Source: Luteolibacter pohnpeiensis
GTDB taxonomy: Bacteria > Verrucomicrobiota > Verrucomicrobiia > Verrucomicrobiales > Akkermansiaceae
Direction: 5' to 3'
DNA: 64,000 nucleotides
Assembly: GCF_016595435.1 (NCBI RefSeq)
Contig: NZ_JAENIJ010000008.1
Span: 103,024-167,023, forward strand
Translations under genes and position numbers: made by a program
Notes under the pieces: generated by a model
Database searches by the model: none
Seen by the model: only the letters and a program-made list of their open reading frames with translations
What the model was told of the DNA's origin: nothing
In this document: positions 8,088 to 17,232 of the stretch, piece by piece
Position numbering within the stretch: position 1 is the first letter of the stretch
How the letters are laid out: every line of letters begins with the position of its first letter

Positions 8088-9058
8088 CACCGGGTGATTT
8101 TGAACACAAAAACTCACAGCGTTGGTTGGAATACGAACGACTGGTGGCCGGTTTGGAATCTGGAAAGCCGAACGAGCACGCGGATCAGCTTCCACGTCGG
8201 TTCCGTGAGCTTTGCATCGACCTCTCACTGGTCGAGTCACGCATGTATGGCGATCGCCTGCATGAGCGTCTGAATGGTCTGGTAATTCGAGGTTACAACG
8301 TCATCTACCGTGGCAAAAGAGGGGGCTTTGAACATGCGGTCTCATTTGTAACCTGGAGATTTCCATGTGCGGTAAGGCGTGAGTGGCGGCTTTTCCTGCT
8401 GTGCAGTCTGGTCTTTTGGTTGCCGTTTTTCGCAATGATACTTTCGGCGAAGCACGATATGTCCTGGATTCAATCCGTCCTCGGACCAGCTGGCATGGCG
8501 TCGATGGAGCAAATGTATGGCGGCAAGGAACAACAAATCGCCCACTTGAGGTCCGAGTATGGATCGAACTTCATGATGTTTTGTTTCTACATCTATAACA
8601 ACGTCGGCATAGATTTCCGGATTTTTGCGGGCGGCATGGCGGCAGGCGTCGGAACCTTATTTTTCCTGTTGTTCAATGGGGTCTACATGGGAGCTGCGGC
8701 AGGATATGTGAATCAGGTTGGCAATCCTGAGTCATTCTGGACCTTTGTAATCGGACATTCCTCGTTTGAGTTGTTAGGGATGATTGTCGCTGGAATGGCC
8801 GGCATGAGGGTGGGGTTGGCCATCCTGAATCCCGGGCGATTGCCGCGCGTCCGGGCATTGGTCGAAGCGACCAAGCGATCGCTTCCCTTGATCTATGGCG
8901 CCGCTGTCATGACAGCCATGGCTGCGGTGGTTGAAGGTTTTTGGTCAGCTCAGGAGATCCCCTCGAATATCAAATACGGTGTGGGTGCCACGGGGTGGGT
9001 TTTGGTAAGCGCGTATCTATTGTTAGTTGGGAGGAACCGCGGTTATGAGGTTGGATGA
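8084..9058 (+). CDS. SpoIIM-like (DUF95) integral membrane protein
   Basis: A 324-residue membrane protein of the stage II sporulation M superfamily. The N-terminal 100 residues are a helical soluble part, followed by five or six hydrophobic segments between about 105 and 320. The diagnostic strings are FYIYNNVGIDFRIFAGG and GHSSFELLGMIVAGMAGMRVG, close to the SpoIIM N-N and H-x-x-x-E pattern. Non-sporulating bacteria carry this family beside RDD and MoxR genes. The ATG lies in an ATGA overlap with the RDD stop codon (8084-8087), so the start is well fixed. No sporulation role is implied. Confidence 0.86.
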   Translation: MTPGDFEHKNSQRWLEYERLVAGLESGKPNEHADQLPRRFRELCIDLSLVESRMYGDRLHERLNGLVIRGYNVIYRGKRGGFEHAVSFVTWRFPCAVRREWRLFLLCSLVFWLPFFAMILSAKHDMSWIQSVLGPAGMASMEQMYGGKEQQIAHLRSEYGSNFMMFCFYIYNNVGIDFRIFAGGMAAGVGTLFFLLFNGVYMGAAAGYVNQVGNPESFWTFVIGHSSFELLGMIVAGMAGMRVGLAILNPGRLPRVRALVEATKRSLPLIYGAAVMTAMAAVVEGFWSAQEIPSNIKYGVGATGWVLVSAYLLLVGRNRGYEVG

Positions 9059-10529
9059 GGTTACTGCGGAAATCCGCCCCCGTAGCGATTGGGAGGCGGT
9101 GGATCTTGGATTTGCGATGGTCCGGCGTCATTTTTGGCGCTGCCTGATTCTGTGGTGGATGGCGTTGGGAATTCCCATTGCGGTGCTTGGCTGGTTGTTG
9201 TGGGATCACCCTGCGCTGTATCTCGCCTTGATTTGGTGGTTTAAGCCAGCTGGTTCGCGGATGGTGTTGTTCGAGCTCAGTCGGCGGCTGTTTGGGGAAA
9301 AACCCAGTTGGAAATCTATCTGGAGGGAAGTCCCTCGGGTATGGGTTCGCCGTCTCTTTTTCAGGTTTGGCTTCGGTCGCTTGTCGCCCTGGCTTCCAAT
9401 CACACTTGCGGTGGATGATTTGGAAGGACTACGGGGAAAGCATTATAAAATGCGGGCACGGCAGCTTTCTCGCCGCGGGGATGGAGCTGTGACATGGATT
9501 TTTCTATCAGCAGACTTGGCAACCGCCTGGTTTGCCATCGGCCTGATTGGGCTCGGGGCGATCATGCTGCCATCTGGTCAGGACGCGCCCTGGACAGAGG
9601 CGATGCAATCGTGGTCTTCGGATGAGCCGTTTGTGATTCCGCTACTGGTGATGCGCACCGTTGCCTTTGCCACGATCCTCTCCATGTCACTCGTGGATCT
9701 TTTTCTAACCGGAGCGGGGTTTGGAATCTACGTCAACAATCGTACTTGGATCGAGGGATGGGATGTTGAGTTGGCGTTCAAACGCCTGGGACAGCGGCTT
9801 GGCAAAGTTGCAGCCGGAGCGGCGGTGTTGTTCTTCTTCATTCTTCCTGCCATTTCCTCAGCACGCCCCCAGAGCATGACAGTTGGGAACCCTCCGCCTG
9901 CGGAAGTGATCCGAGAGATCAAATCGAATCCGGATTTTGAGGTGCATACCATAACGCGTAAAATCCCCAAGGAAGAGCCCAAAAAATCATCTACCCGCCG
10001 GAGTTGGTTGGAAGATATTTTTGGGTCGATCCCCCCCGAAATCATTCCATTGTTCCTCTATTCGCTTTTAGGATTGGTGATCTGCTTTTTGGCCTGGGTG
10101 ATCTGGCGTTTCCGACACGCATTTATCTACCGGGGTGGAATTGCCTCAACTTCCGCGACCGTACCCTCGGCGCGAGTGGTGATGGGAATGGAAGTTACTC
10201 CTGAATCCTTACCGGATGATATTCCGGCAGCGGTCATGGCTTTGTGGCAGCGTGGATTGCGCCAAGAAGCACTCGGATTGCTTTACCGTGGAGCCATTTC
10301 AAAAGTCATGGTGTTGGCCCATGTCGAAATTCAGGAATCGGATACCGAGGGAGATTGTCTTGAACGGGTACGCCATGCCGGTGCTGTCGCACATCCGGAT
10401 TACTTCGGGAGCTTGACTCATACTTGGATGAGAATGGCGTATGCGGGTACCGCTCCCGCAGATCTTGAGGTGGGAACTTTGTGTAGCAGCTGGCCATTCC
10501 AGGCGCTGCCGGAAAGGAGGCGGGCATGA
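9045..10529 (+). CDS. DUF4129 domain membrane protein
   Basis: A 494-residue protein of the MoxR-operon type. The N-terminal half has several hydrophobic segments (about 26-60, 150-185, 205-230, 255-280), then a soluble linker, and another membrane helix at about 340-365. The C-terminal 110 residues are the DUF4129 domain (IPAAVMALWQRGLRQEALGLLYRG onward), thought to face the cytoplasm. A ribosome binding site GGAGG precedes the ATG at 9045, and the gene overlaps the SpoIIM-like gene by 14 nt. DUF4129 proteins sit near transglutaminase or MoxR genes in many bacteria; the molecular role is unknown. Confidence 0.82.
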   Translation: MRLDEVTAEIRPRSDWEAVDLGFAMVRRHFWRCLILWWMALGIPIAVLGWLLWDHPALYLALIWWFKPAGSRMVLFELSRRLFGEKPSWKSIWREVPRVWVRRLFFRFGFGRLSPWLPITLAVDDLEGLRGKHYKMRARQLSRRGDGAVTWIFLSADLATAWFAIGLIGLGAIMLPSGQDAPWTEAMQSWSSDEPFVIPLLVMRTVAFATILSMSLVDLFLTGAGFGIYVNNRTWIEGWDVELAFKRLGQRLGKVAAGAAVLFFFILPAISSARPQSMTVGNPPPAEVIREIKSNPDFEVHTITRKIPKEEPKKSSTRRSWLEDIFGSIPPEIIPLFLYSLLGLVICFLAWVIWRFRHAFIYRGGIASTSATVPSARVVMGMEVTPESLPDDIPAAVMALWQRGLRQEALGLLYRGAISKVMVLAHVEIQESDTEGDCLERVRHAGAVAHPDYFGSLTHTWMRMAYAGTAPADLEVGTLCSSWPFQALPERRRA

Positions 10530-11620
10530 AGGCATGGATTTATGCAATTGCAGGCGGGCTTCTGCTTTTCTTGTGCGGTTGCGAATATAAGGAAGTGACC
10601 GTGGAGACTGGCTACAAGGGGAAAGCGAGGGTGAATCCTTGGCTTGCCGCGCAGCGGTTTTCAGAGGCCTACGCGGATGAGGTGAAGTCGCTGTCTTCCT
10701 GGTCAACTCCGGACTGGAGCGATGCGATGTGTCTGGTCCCGGCGACATCACTCTCGAACGAGGGATACACGCGCCCCCTTGAACAATGGGTTCGCGAAGG
10801 TGGCCATCTGGTGGTGCTGGTGAATTATGCCGATGGCTCAACCAATGATTGGAGCCTCTACAGCAACGAAGTTAAATTGTCCGATCCACTTCTAGAGATG
10901 CTCGATCGATCGGGAATCGAGTTGAAACCATTCGGAAACGTCGCAGAGGCTGTGGATCGGGTAAAGTTCCGTGGTGCTCAATTCGAGGTTGCTGAAGACT
11001 CGACTTCGGTGGTTTCGTCAAATGGAGGAAAGGCTGGATATTTTGCCAGTGTGCCTTTGGAAAGTGGCAGAATTACCGTGGTGACGGATGCTCGGATTTT
11101 CCGCAACCGGTGGATTGGTGATAAGGATCACGCCGCTTTGTTGAAGGCAATGATTGATGCATCCCGTTCAGGAAGTATCATTTTTCTTCGCGGGGGTGCG
11201 GTTTCACTCTGGCGAATGTTACTGCAGTATTTATGGCCAGTGTTGATCGGCCTCGGGGTGTTGGTGGTCCTTTGGCTGTGGAAAAATTTCAGCCGATTCG
11301 GGCCCTTGGAAGCGGCGGAAGCGCCGTCGCCTTTGCGGGGCTACGATCATCATCTGGAAGCCTTGGGCGATTTCCAATGGCGTCTCGAAAAGGCGGTTTC
11401 GTTGCTCAGACCGCTCCGCGAACAGATCATAGAGCGCGGCCAGCACTGGAGTCTGAAAGCTGGTCACCGCGATGACGATTTTTTTCAATGGCTGGCAGAT
11501 CGCGCAGGCTTGAGCCGCGACCGCGTGGCGCGGGCATTGTCCGAAACCACTCCTTCAGATTCGGCCGTGCTGATTCGGACTACGGCGGACCTGCAACAAC
11601 TTTCAAAAGTGCTGAACTGA
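10526..11620 (+). CDS. DUF4350 domain lipoprotein/membrane protein
   Basis: A 364-residue protein. It begins with a lipoprotein-like signal ending in LCGC (lipid-modified Cys19). Next comes a Rossmann-like DUF4350 domain (about 40-210): W-STPDWSDAMCLVPATSLS, then GGHLVVLVNYADGS, and RITVVTDARIFRNRWIGDKDHA. A transmembrane helix follows at about 233-252 (LWPVLIGLGVLVVLWLWKNF), then a cytoplasmic helical tail. If the lipobox is used, the protein would have both a lipid anchor and a membrane helix. The gene overlaps DUF4129 by four bases (ATGA at 10526-10529). DUF4350 is a standard partner of DUF4129, MoxR and DUF58. Confidence 0.8.
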   Translation: MKAWIYAIAGGLLLFLCGCEYKEVTVETGYKGKARVNPWLAAQRFSEAYADEVKSLSSWSTPDWSDAMCLVPATSLSNEGYTRPLEQWVREGGHLVVLVNYADGSTNDWSLYSNEVKLSDPLLEMLDRSGIELKPFGNVAEAVDRVKFRGAQFEVAEDSTSVVSSNGGKAGYFASVPLESGRITVVTDARIFRNRWIGDKDHAALLKAMIDASRSGSIIFLRGGAVSLWRMLLQYLWPVLIGLGVLVVLWLWKNFSRFGPLEAAEAPSPLRGYDHHLEALGDFQWRLEKAVSLLRPLREQIIERGQHWSLKAGHRDDDFFQWLADRAGLSRDRVARALSETTPSDSAVLIRTTADLQQLSKVLN

Positions 11621-11630
11621 ATTTTCTAAC

Positions 11631-12620
11631 ATGACACAAGACTTGAATCCTGAAACCCCGAGCCATCCACCTGTCAACAGCCTGGCTGAACTGATCCATC
11701 GCATCCGCGATCAAATCCGGCGCGTCATTATCGGGCAGGATGTGGTGATTGACCAGGTGTTGGCGGCATTGCTGGCAGGTGGTCACGTGCTTTTGGAAGG
11801 CAAGCCTGGCCTCGGGAAAACCTATCTTGTCACCACACTAGCCAAGGCATTTGGCGGCAGCTCGACACGAATTCAATTCACCCCGGACCTGATGCCATCG
11901 GATGTCACCGGCTTCCGGCTGTTTGACATGAAAAGCCAGACGTTCCAACTCCGCCACGGTCCGATTTTTACCAATCTCCTCCTGGCGGACGAAATCAACC
12001 GTGCCCCCGCGAAAACTCAGGCCGCGTTGTTGGAAGTGATGCAGGAACGCCAGGTCACGATTGATGGTGAAACCATGCGTCTGCAGCCGCCTTTCATGAC
12101 CTTGGCAACCCAGAACCCAGTGGAGCATGAAGGAACGTATCCTCTGCCGGAGGCGCAACTCGACCGGTTCCTGATGAAAGTCCTGATCGATTATCCGGAT
12201 CGGGAAGCCGAGTGCTCGATCGTCGAGATGGCTGCAGCTGAGTTTCCTGGCGCTCAATCAGCGGACTCAACAGCCGTCTGCGGACCGCAGGAAATCATCG
12301 CCGCGCAACAGGCGACTGCTGCGGTGCAGGTCGTGCCGGAAGTGACCAACTATGCCGTCGCAATCGCAAGAGCAACGCGGGAAGCAAGGTCGATCGGACT
12401 GGGAGCGGGAACGCGCGGTGCGATCAGTTTGGTTAAAATCGGCAAGGCTTTTGCGGCCTTGGATGGACGGAATTATGTGGTGCCAGATGATGTGAAAAAA
12501 GCCGCACTCCCTGTGCTGCGGCACCGGGTTCAATTGACACCTGAAGTGGCGATCAGCGGCCAGGACATCGACGAAGTTCTGCGTGCGATTGTGGATAGCG
12601 TTCCCGCACCACGGCAGTAA
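11631..12620 (+). CDS. MoxR family AAA+ ATPase
   Basis: A 329-residue AAA+ ATPase of the MoxR group, chaperones that mature or activate partner proteins holding VWA-type or DUF58 domains. Walker A is GKPGLGKT (about residues 57-64) and Walker B is LLADEINRAPAKTQAALLEVMQE (116 onward). Sensor 1 is in ATQNPVEHEGTYPLPEAQLDRF, and the lid domain carries the conserved TRGAISLVK. It begins 11 nt after DUF4350 and is followed by the DUF58 gene 50 nt on. Its likely client is the DUF58 protein next door. Confidence 0.94.
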   Translation: MTQDLNPETPSHPPVNSLAELIHRIRDQIRRVIIGQDVVIDQVLAALLAGGHVLLEGKPGLGKTYLVTTLAKAFGGSSTRIQFTPDLMPSDVTGFRLFDMKSQTFQLRHGPIFTNLLLADEINRAPAKTQAALLEVMQERQVTIDGETMRLQPPFMTLATQNPVEHEGTYPLPEAQLDRFLMKVLIDYPDREAECSIVEMAAAEFPGAQSADSTAVCGPQEIIAAQQATAAVQVVPEVTNYAVAIARATREARSIGLGAGTRGAISLVKIGKAFAALDGRNYVVPDDVKKAALPVLRHRVQLTPEVAISGQDIDEVLRAIVDSVPAPRQ

Positions 12621-12670
12621 TCGGGCATGAACCACCATCCACCAATCCGACGGAAAAAGCGCCCTTGAGT

Positions 12671-13975
12671 ATGAGCCCAACATCAAAATGGCTCGGCCTC
12701 GCGACGGTCTGGTTGATCGTTTCCGTGATTGCCGTGTTGAACCCGTTAGCGGCGATCGTCTGGATGGGATTGGGGGCGGTGTTCGGCGGTCTTTTGTTAA
12801 TCGATGGTCTTCTGCTTCTTGCCTATGCTCCCATGAAAGTGGAGCGTCGGCTGCCGGGGAGGTTCGCTCTGGGCGAGGCTGGCGAAGTCCGATTGATTCT
12901 GAAAAATTCCGGTAAATGGATCGCTAAGGTTGAGATTTTTGACGGTGTCCCACAAGGGGCAACGGCCACAGGAATGCCGTGGGGGGGAGTGATACCAGTC
13001 GGCGGTGAAGCGCGGATTTTTCATCCTGTGCGGTTGTTCGAACGTGGAGAAAAAGTCTTTGGCCCGGTTCATGTTAGACGGACCTCGCCGATCGGATTTT
13101 GGGCGAGGAAGACCTACCATCTGGAACCTCAGACCGTCCGGGTCTATCCGAACTATGAGCCGGTGATTCGGTTTGCATTGCTGGCGATGGCGAATCGTGA
13201 AAACCCGCTTGGCATCGTGCACCGTTCGCTGGCAGGTACCAGCCGCGAGTTTCATCAACTACGCGATTACCGCGATGGAGATCCGCTCTCGCAAATTGAT
13301 TGGAAGGCGACATCGCGCAGACAGATTTTGATCAGTCGTGATTTCCAGGAACAACGCAATCAATCGGTGGTCTTTCTGTTAGATACAGGCCGCCGGATGA
13401 GAGCCATGGATGGAGATCTGCCGCAATTCGATCACGCGCTGAATGCCATTTTGCTGGTTTCCCACATTGCTTTGAAACAAGGGGATCAGGTCGCGGTGAA
13501 ATCATTCGGCGGCACCGAGCGCTGGCTTCCACCGGTCAAAGGAGCTCATGCGATGCCCGTCCTCCTGAATCACCTTTACGATTATCAGACCACCGCGGCA
13601 CCCAGCGATTTCGCGGGCGCTGTGGAGCAACTGATGGCTCGCCAGCGCAGACGATCCTTGGTCATCGTGATGACGAACCTTCGTGGTGAAGACGGCAAGG
13701 AATTGGTCCCAGCGATGCAGGTCTTGAAGACCAAACATTTGGTTCTGCTTGCCAGCTTGAAAGAGCGATCGATTTCCGATTCGGTGGAGAGTCCCGTCGA
13801 GTCGTTTGCAGATGCATTGAAATATCTCGCCGCCGGTCGCTACATGAGTGAACGGGAGGAAATCCTGCGGGAATTGGGCGCTTTGGGTGTCTTGTCATTA
13901 GACTCAACCGCACAAAATTTCGCGGTCGCTTTGGCAAATCGCTATCTGGACATCAAAGCTGCCGGACGTCTGTAA
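12671..13975 (+). CDS. DUF58 (VWA-like) domain protein
   Basis: A 434-residue protein with two close N-terminal membrane helices (about 7-27 and 28-50) and a DUF58 domain. The key string is SREFHQLRDYRDGDPLSQID followed by WKATSRR (about 195-222). A VWA-like strand with a degenerate metal site follows: VVFLLDTGRRM. DUF58 proteins are regular partners of MoxR ATPases and probably assemble envelope complexes. The ATG at 12671 is chosen over a TTG six bases upstream. It is the last gene of the operon; an inverted repeat without a T-tract follows. Confidence 0.9.
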   Translation: MSPTSKWLGLATVWLIVSVIAVLNPLAAIVWMGLGAVFGGLLLIDGLLLLAYAPMKVERRLPGRFALGEAGEVRLILKNSGKWIAKVEIFDGVPQGATATGMPWGGVIPVGGEARIFHPVRLFERGEKVFGPVHVRRTSPIGFWARKTYHLEPQTVRVYPNYEPVIRFALLAMANRENPLGIVHRSLAGTSREFHQLRDYRDGDPLSQIDWKATSRRQILISRDFQEQRNQSVVFLLDTGRRMRAMDGDLPQFDHALNAILLVSHIALKQGDQVAVKSFGGTERWLPPVKGAHAMPVLLNHLYDYQTTAAPSDFAGAVEQLMARQRRRSLVIVMTNLRGEDGKELVPAMQVLKTKHLVLLASLKERSISDSVESPVESFADALKYLAAGRYMSEREEILRELGALGVLSLDSTAQNFAVALANRYLDIKAAGRL

Positions 13976-13978
13976 GAG

Positions 13979-14017
13979 CGCGAAATGGTGAGTGCCTCAC
14001 CGATGTCAAATTTCGCG
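13979..14017 (+). repeat. Nested inverted repeat after the DUF58 gene
   Basis: CGCGAAAT (13979-13986) pairs with ATTTCGCG (14010-14017). Inside it is a perfect hairpin, GGTGAG (13987-13992) with CTCACC (13996-14001). It begins four bases after the DUF58 stop codon. There is no T-run, so a Rho-independent terminator is unlikely. It may protect the 3' end of the mRNA or be an operator for the kinase operon. Confidence 0.6.
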
Positions 14018-14061
14018 GCGAAATTGGATGCAGATTGTGAATCATGGCGTAGATTCCGCAC

Positions 14062-14119
14062 TTCTTGACCGCATCGGCCCGAAGGAGGCACGATGCGGCA
14101 AGAAACCGTGAATCTATGA
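14062..14119 (+). promoter_or_regulatory. Hairpin with ribosome binding site in the loop and short leader frame
   Basis: TTCTTG (14062-14067) and CCGCATCG (14069-14076) pair with CGATGCGG (14091-14098) and CAAGAA (14099-14104), with one bulged A. The 14-nt loop (14077-14090) exposes AAGGAGG, a perfect ribosome binding site. A start codon at 14093-14095 lies in the right arm and opens an eight-codon frame (MRQETVNL) whose stop TGA (14117-14119) overlaps the ATG of the hybrid kinase. This would couple translation of the kinase to the leader. The pairing is seen directly; the function is inferred. Confidence 0.5.
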
Positions 14120-17100
14120 ATCGCTTCAAAACTCAGTCCGCCCCCATTGCCCTCATTGCTGCCGGGGTTACGCTTGCAGCGGTCTATGTGGTGGATTTCT
14201 TTTCGGACCCGGGTATCGCGGTCTTCATCCTTTTTCTGGTTCCGGTCGTTCTGACGTTCTTTTCCTGGCGGCCTTTATTGCCAATCATTGCGGGTTTTAT
14301 TTCCACCACGCTGATCTTGATGAATTACATCATGACGCCGGTGGGGCCAAATCCCGAGATGGTCCAATTGAACCGTAGTTTTTGCATTTTGACGCTATGG
14401 GTGGTTTCGGCGATTGGGATGATCTTCATCAGAGCGCGTTTGGTCTCACGCCGCGAAAACTGGCTTCGTGCAGGCCAGACGGAACTGGGTATCAAGCTGG
14501 TGGGAGAGCAATGGATGGATGCCCTTGGCGATGGGATTCTAAAATTCCTTTGCGGATATCTTGATGCCCAAGCTGGAGCGATGTTTGTGGAGGATGGCAC
14601 GGAGTTTCATCGCGTTTCGACCTATGCGGCGGCGGTGGATTCGGTTCCAAAAACATTTTCAAAGGGTGACGGCGTTCTCTCCCAGGCGGTCAAAGATGGT
14701 CAGTGCTTCGTCGTCAGCGATGTTCCTGATGGATACCTTTCCGTGGGTTCGAGCTTCGGGAAATCAGCACCACGCCATTTGCTGGTCATGCCGATACATG
14801 TGGAAGGCCAGGTGAAGGCGGTGTTGGAACTGGGCTTCTTCAAACCGGTTCAGGAAAGTGACAAGGAATTGCTGGCACGGGTGGAATCATCCATCGGGGT
14901 AGCGATCCGTTCGGTGAAGTATCGCATGAGATTGCGTGAGTTGTTAGAGCAAACTCAGCAGCAGTCTGAGGAAGTGCAGGCGCAAAGCGAAGAACTCCGG
15001 GTTTCCAATGAAGAGCTGGAGGAACAATCCCGTGCCCTGATGGAATCCCAGTCCAGACTGGAACTGCAGCAAACCGAGTTGGAGCAAAACAATGTCCAGT
15101 TGGAGGAGCAAACGCAGATGCTCGAACAACAAAAACGCTATCTGGTCAATGCCAAGGAAGCTCTTGAGAAGCAGGCATGGGAAGTGGAGCGTGCGAGCCG
15201 CTACAAGTCGGATTTCCTGGCCAACATGTCTCACGAATTGCGCACGCCGCTCAATTCATCCCTGATCCTTGCCAAGCTTTTGGCGGAAAATCGCAATGGG
15301 AATCTAACCGATGAGCAGATCAAGTTCGCCCAGACCATCGAGTCTTCCGGCAATGATTTGTTGGTCTTGATCAATGACGTCTTGGATCTTTCCAAAATCG
15401 AAGCCGGTCACATGGAAATACATCCCGAGCGCATGCAGCTCGATCGTTTGGTCAATACCCTGCAGGATGTCTTTGAACCAGTGGCCACCCAGAAATCCCT
15501 CGGCTTCCAAATTGAAATCGGTCCGCAGGTTCCTGACAGTCTGATCACGGACCGGCAGCGCTTGGAGCAGGTGTTGAAGAATCTGCTATCAAACGCGCTG
15601 AAATTCACCGAAAGCGGTTCGGTTGCGTTGCGGATCTCCCGAACTCCCGGTGATCAGATTGCATTTGCCGTGAGTGATACGGGCATCGGCATCGAGTCGG
15701 AGCAGCAACAGGCGATATTCGATCCATTCTTCCAAGGTGATGGGACCACAAGCCGAAAGTACGGCGGAACCGGACTCGGGCTTTCCATTTCCCGCAATCT
15801 AACACGCTTGCTAGGCGGAGAAATCGATTTGGTAAGTGAGGCAGGAAAGGGTACGACTTTCACCGTAACTCTTCCGGAGAAGTTCGAGAGTTCACTCGAC
15901 GTCCACGACGCGTTGCTTCCGTTGGAAAACCACAGAAAAGTTGAACCGCCGACAGCAAACTTGAAATCCGAGGAGCCGGTTGAAACTCTCCCAACTGCGG
16001 AATTTGGCGTAGTGCCGGACGATCGTGAAACACTCAACGGCAGTCGCCCACTGATTCTCGCGGTTGAGGATGATCGGCCATTTGCGGAGATCATCTATCA
16101 TCTCGCTCATGAGATGGATTTCCAATGCATCATCGCAACCAGTGCGGAGGAGGCGCTGGTGCTTGCTCGTGGCCATTTGCCGAGTGCCATCGTCCTGGAT
16201 GTCGGATTACCCGACAATTCCGGTCTGATTGTTCTGGAACGATTAAAGAGCGATTCCAAAACCCGGCATATTCCTGTCCACGTTGTTTCTGCCAGTGACT
16301 ACACTCAAACCGCGATGGCTCTGGGCGCGGTTGGATATATGTTGAAGCCAGTAAAGCGGGAAGAACTTGCCCTGGCATTCCGTAATCTGGAACAGCGCCT
16401 GACGCAAAAAATGCGACGTGTCTTGGTCGTCGAAGATGATCCGGTGCAAATGGAGGCCATGAGTGAGTTGTTAGGCTCCCGCGATGTCGAAACTCTTGGC
16501 GCACGTACGGCGGCGGAATGCCTTGAGCATTTGAAGAGCACTTCGTTTGACTGCATGGTGCTTGATCTCAGCTTGCCTGATGAATCCGGGTTTTCATTGC
16601 TCGAGAAGTTAAGTCAGGAGGATACGTATTCATTCCCCCCGGTGATCGTTTACACCGGGCGTGAATTGTCAGGAATGGAAGAGCAACGGCTGCGCAAGTA
16701 TTCCAAGTCAATCATCATCAAGGGCGCGAAATCACACGAGAGGTTGTTAGATGAAGTTTCGCTATTTCTTCACCAGGTGGTTTCAGATCTTCCACCCGAG
16801 AAACAACGCATGCTTGAGAAAGCAAGCAATCGCGATGCCGCATTGGAAGGACGCCGAATCTTGGTGGCGGAAGATGATGTCCGAAATGTGTTCGCGCTTA
16901 CCAGTTTGTTGGAAGGCCGCGGAGTGAAGCTGCAAATTGCTCGAAACGGAAGGGAAGCTGTGGATGCGCTTGATCGTGCGGCGAAGGATCCGAAAGCAGC
17001 GGTTGATCTCGTATTGATGGACATCATGATGCCGGAGATGGATGGCTTGGCCGCCATGCGTGAAATCCGCAAGCGGAGGGAGTGGAGCAAACTTCCGATC

Positions 17101-17232
17101 ATTGCCCTGACAGCCAAAGCAATGAAAAGTGATCAAGAGCAATGCCTTGCAGCAGGCGCGAATGATTACCTGGCGAAGCCGCTGGACGTTGAAAAACTAT
17201 TGTCCCTGATCCGGGTCTGGATGCCGCGATGA
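14116..17232 (+). CDS. Hybrid sensor histidine kinase with GAF and three receiver domains
   Basis: A 1038-residue sensor kinase. The N-terminus has about four membrane helices (residues 10-100), followed by a GAF-type sensory domain (about 130-265) and a Gln/Glu-rich coiled coil (about 275-355). The kinase core has the H-box SHELRTPLNS (phospho-His373), N-box NLLSNALKF, DTGIGI and GGTGLGLSISRNL. Three receiver domains follow, with phospho-acceptors at about Asp695, Asp817 and Asp969. The middle receiver looks altered around its conserved Lys (IIIKGAKS). The ATG at 14116 is chosen over an upstream TTG. It starts an operon with cheR, cheB and a second kinase, linked by ATGA overlaps. Confidence 0.93.
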   Translation: MNRFKTQSAPIALIAAGVTLAAVYVVDFFSDPGIAVFILFLVPVVLTFFSWRPLLPIIAGFISTTLILMNYIMTPVGPNPEMVQLNRSFCILTLWVVSAIGMIFIRARLVSRRENWLRAGQTELGIKLVGEQWMDALGDGILKFLCGYLDAQAGAMFVEDGTEFHRVSTYAAAVDSVPKTFSKGDGVLSQAVKDGQCFVVSDVPDGYLSVGSSFGKSAPRHLLVMPIHVEGQVKAVLELGFFKPVQESDKELLARVESSIGVAIRSVKYRMRLRELLEQTQQQSEEVQAQSEELRVSNEELEEQSRALMESQSRLELQQTELEQNNVQLEEQTQMLEQQKRYLVNAKEALEKQAWEVERASRYKSDFLANMSHELRTPLNSSLILAKLLAENRNGNLTDEQIKFAQTIESSGNDLLVLINDVLDLSKIEAGHMEIHPERMQLDRLVNTLQDVFEPVATQKSLGFQIEIGPQVPDSLITDRQRLEQVLKNLLSNALKFTESGSVALRISRTPGDQIAFAVSDTGIGIESEQQQAIFDPFFQGDGTTSRKYGGTGLGLSISRNLTRLLGGEIDLVSEAGKGTTFTVTLPEKFESSLDVHDALLPLENHRKVEPPTANLKSEEPVETLPTAEFGVVPDDRETLNGSRPLILAVEDDRPFAEIIYHLAHEMDFQCIIATSAEEALVLARGHLPSAIVLDVGLPDNSGLIVLERLKSDSKTRHIPVHVVSASDYTQTAMALGAVGYMLKPVKREELALAFRNLEQRLTQKMRRVLVVEDDPVQMEAMSELLGSRDVETLGARTAAECLEHLKSTSFDCMVLDLSLPDESGFSLLEKLSQEDTYSFPPVIVYTGRELSGMEEQRLRKYSKSIIIKGAKSHERLLDEVSLFLHQVVSDLPPEKQRMLEKASNRDAALEGRRILVAEDDVRNVFALTSLLEGRGVKLQIARNGREAVDALDRAAKDPKAAVDLVLMDIMMPEMDGLAAMREIRKRREWSKLPIIALTAKAMKSDQEQCLAAGANDYLAKPLDVEKLLSLIRVWMPR

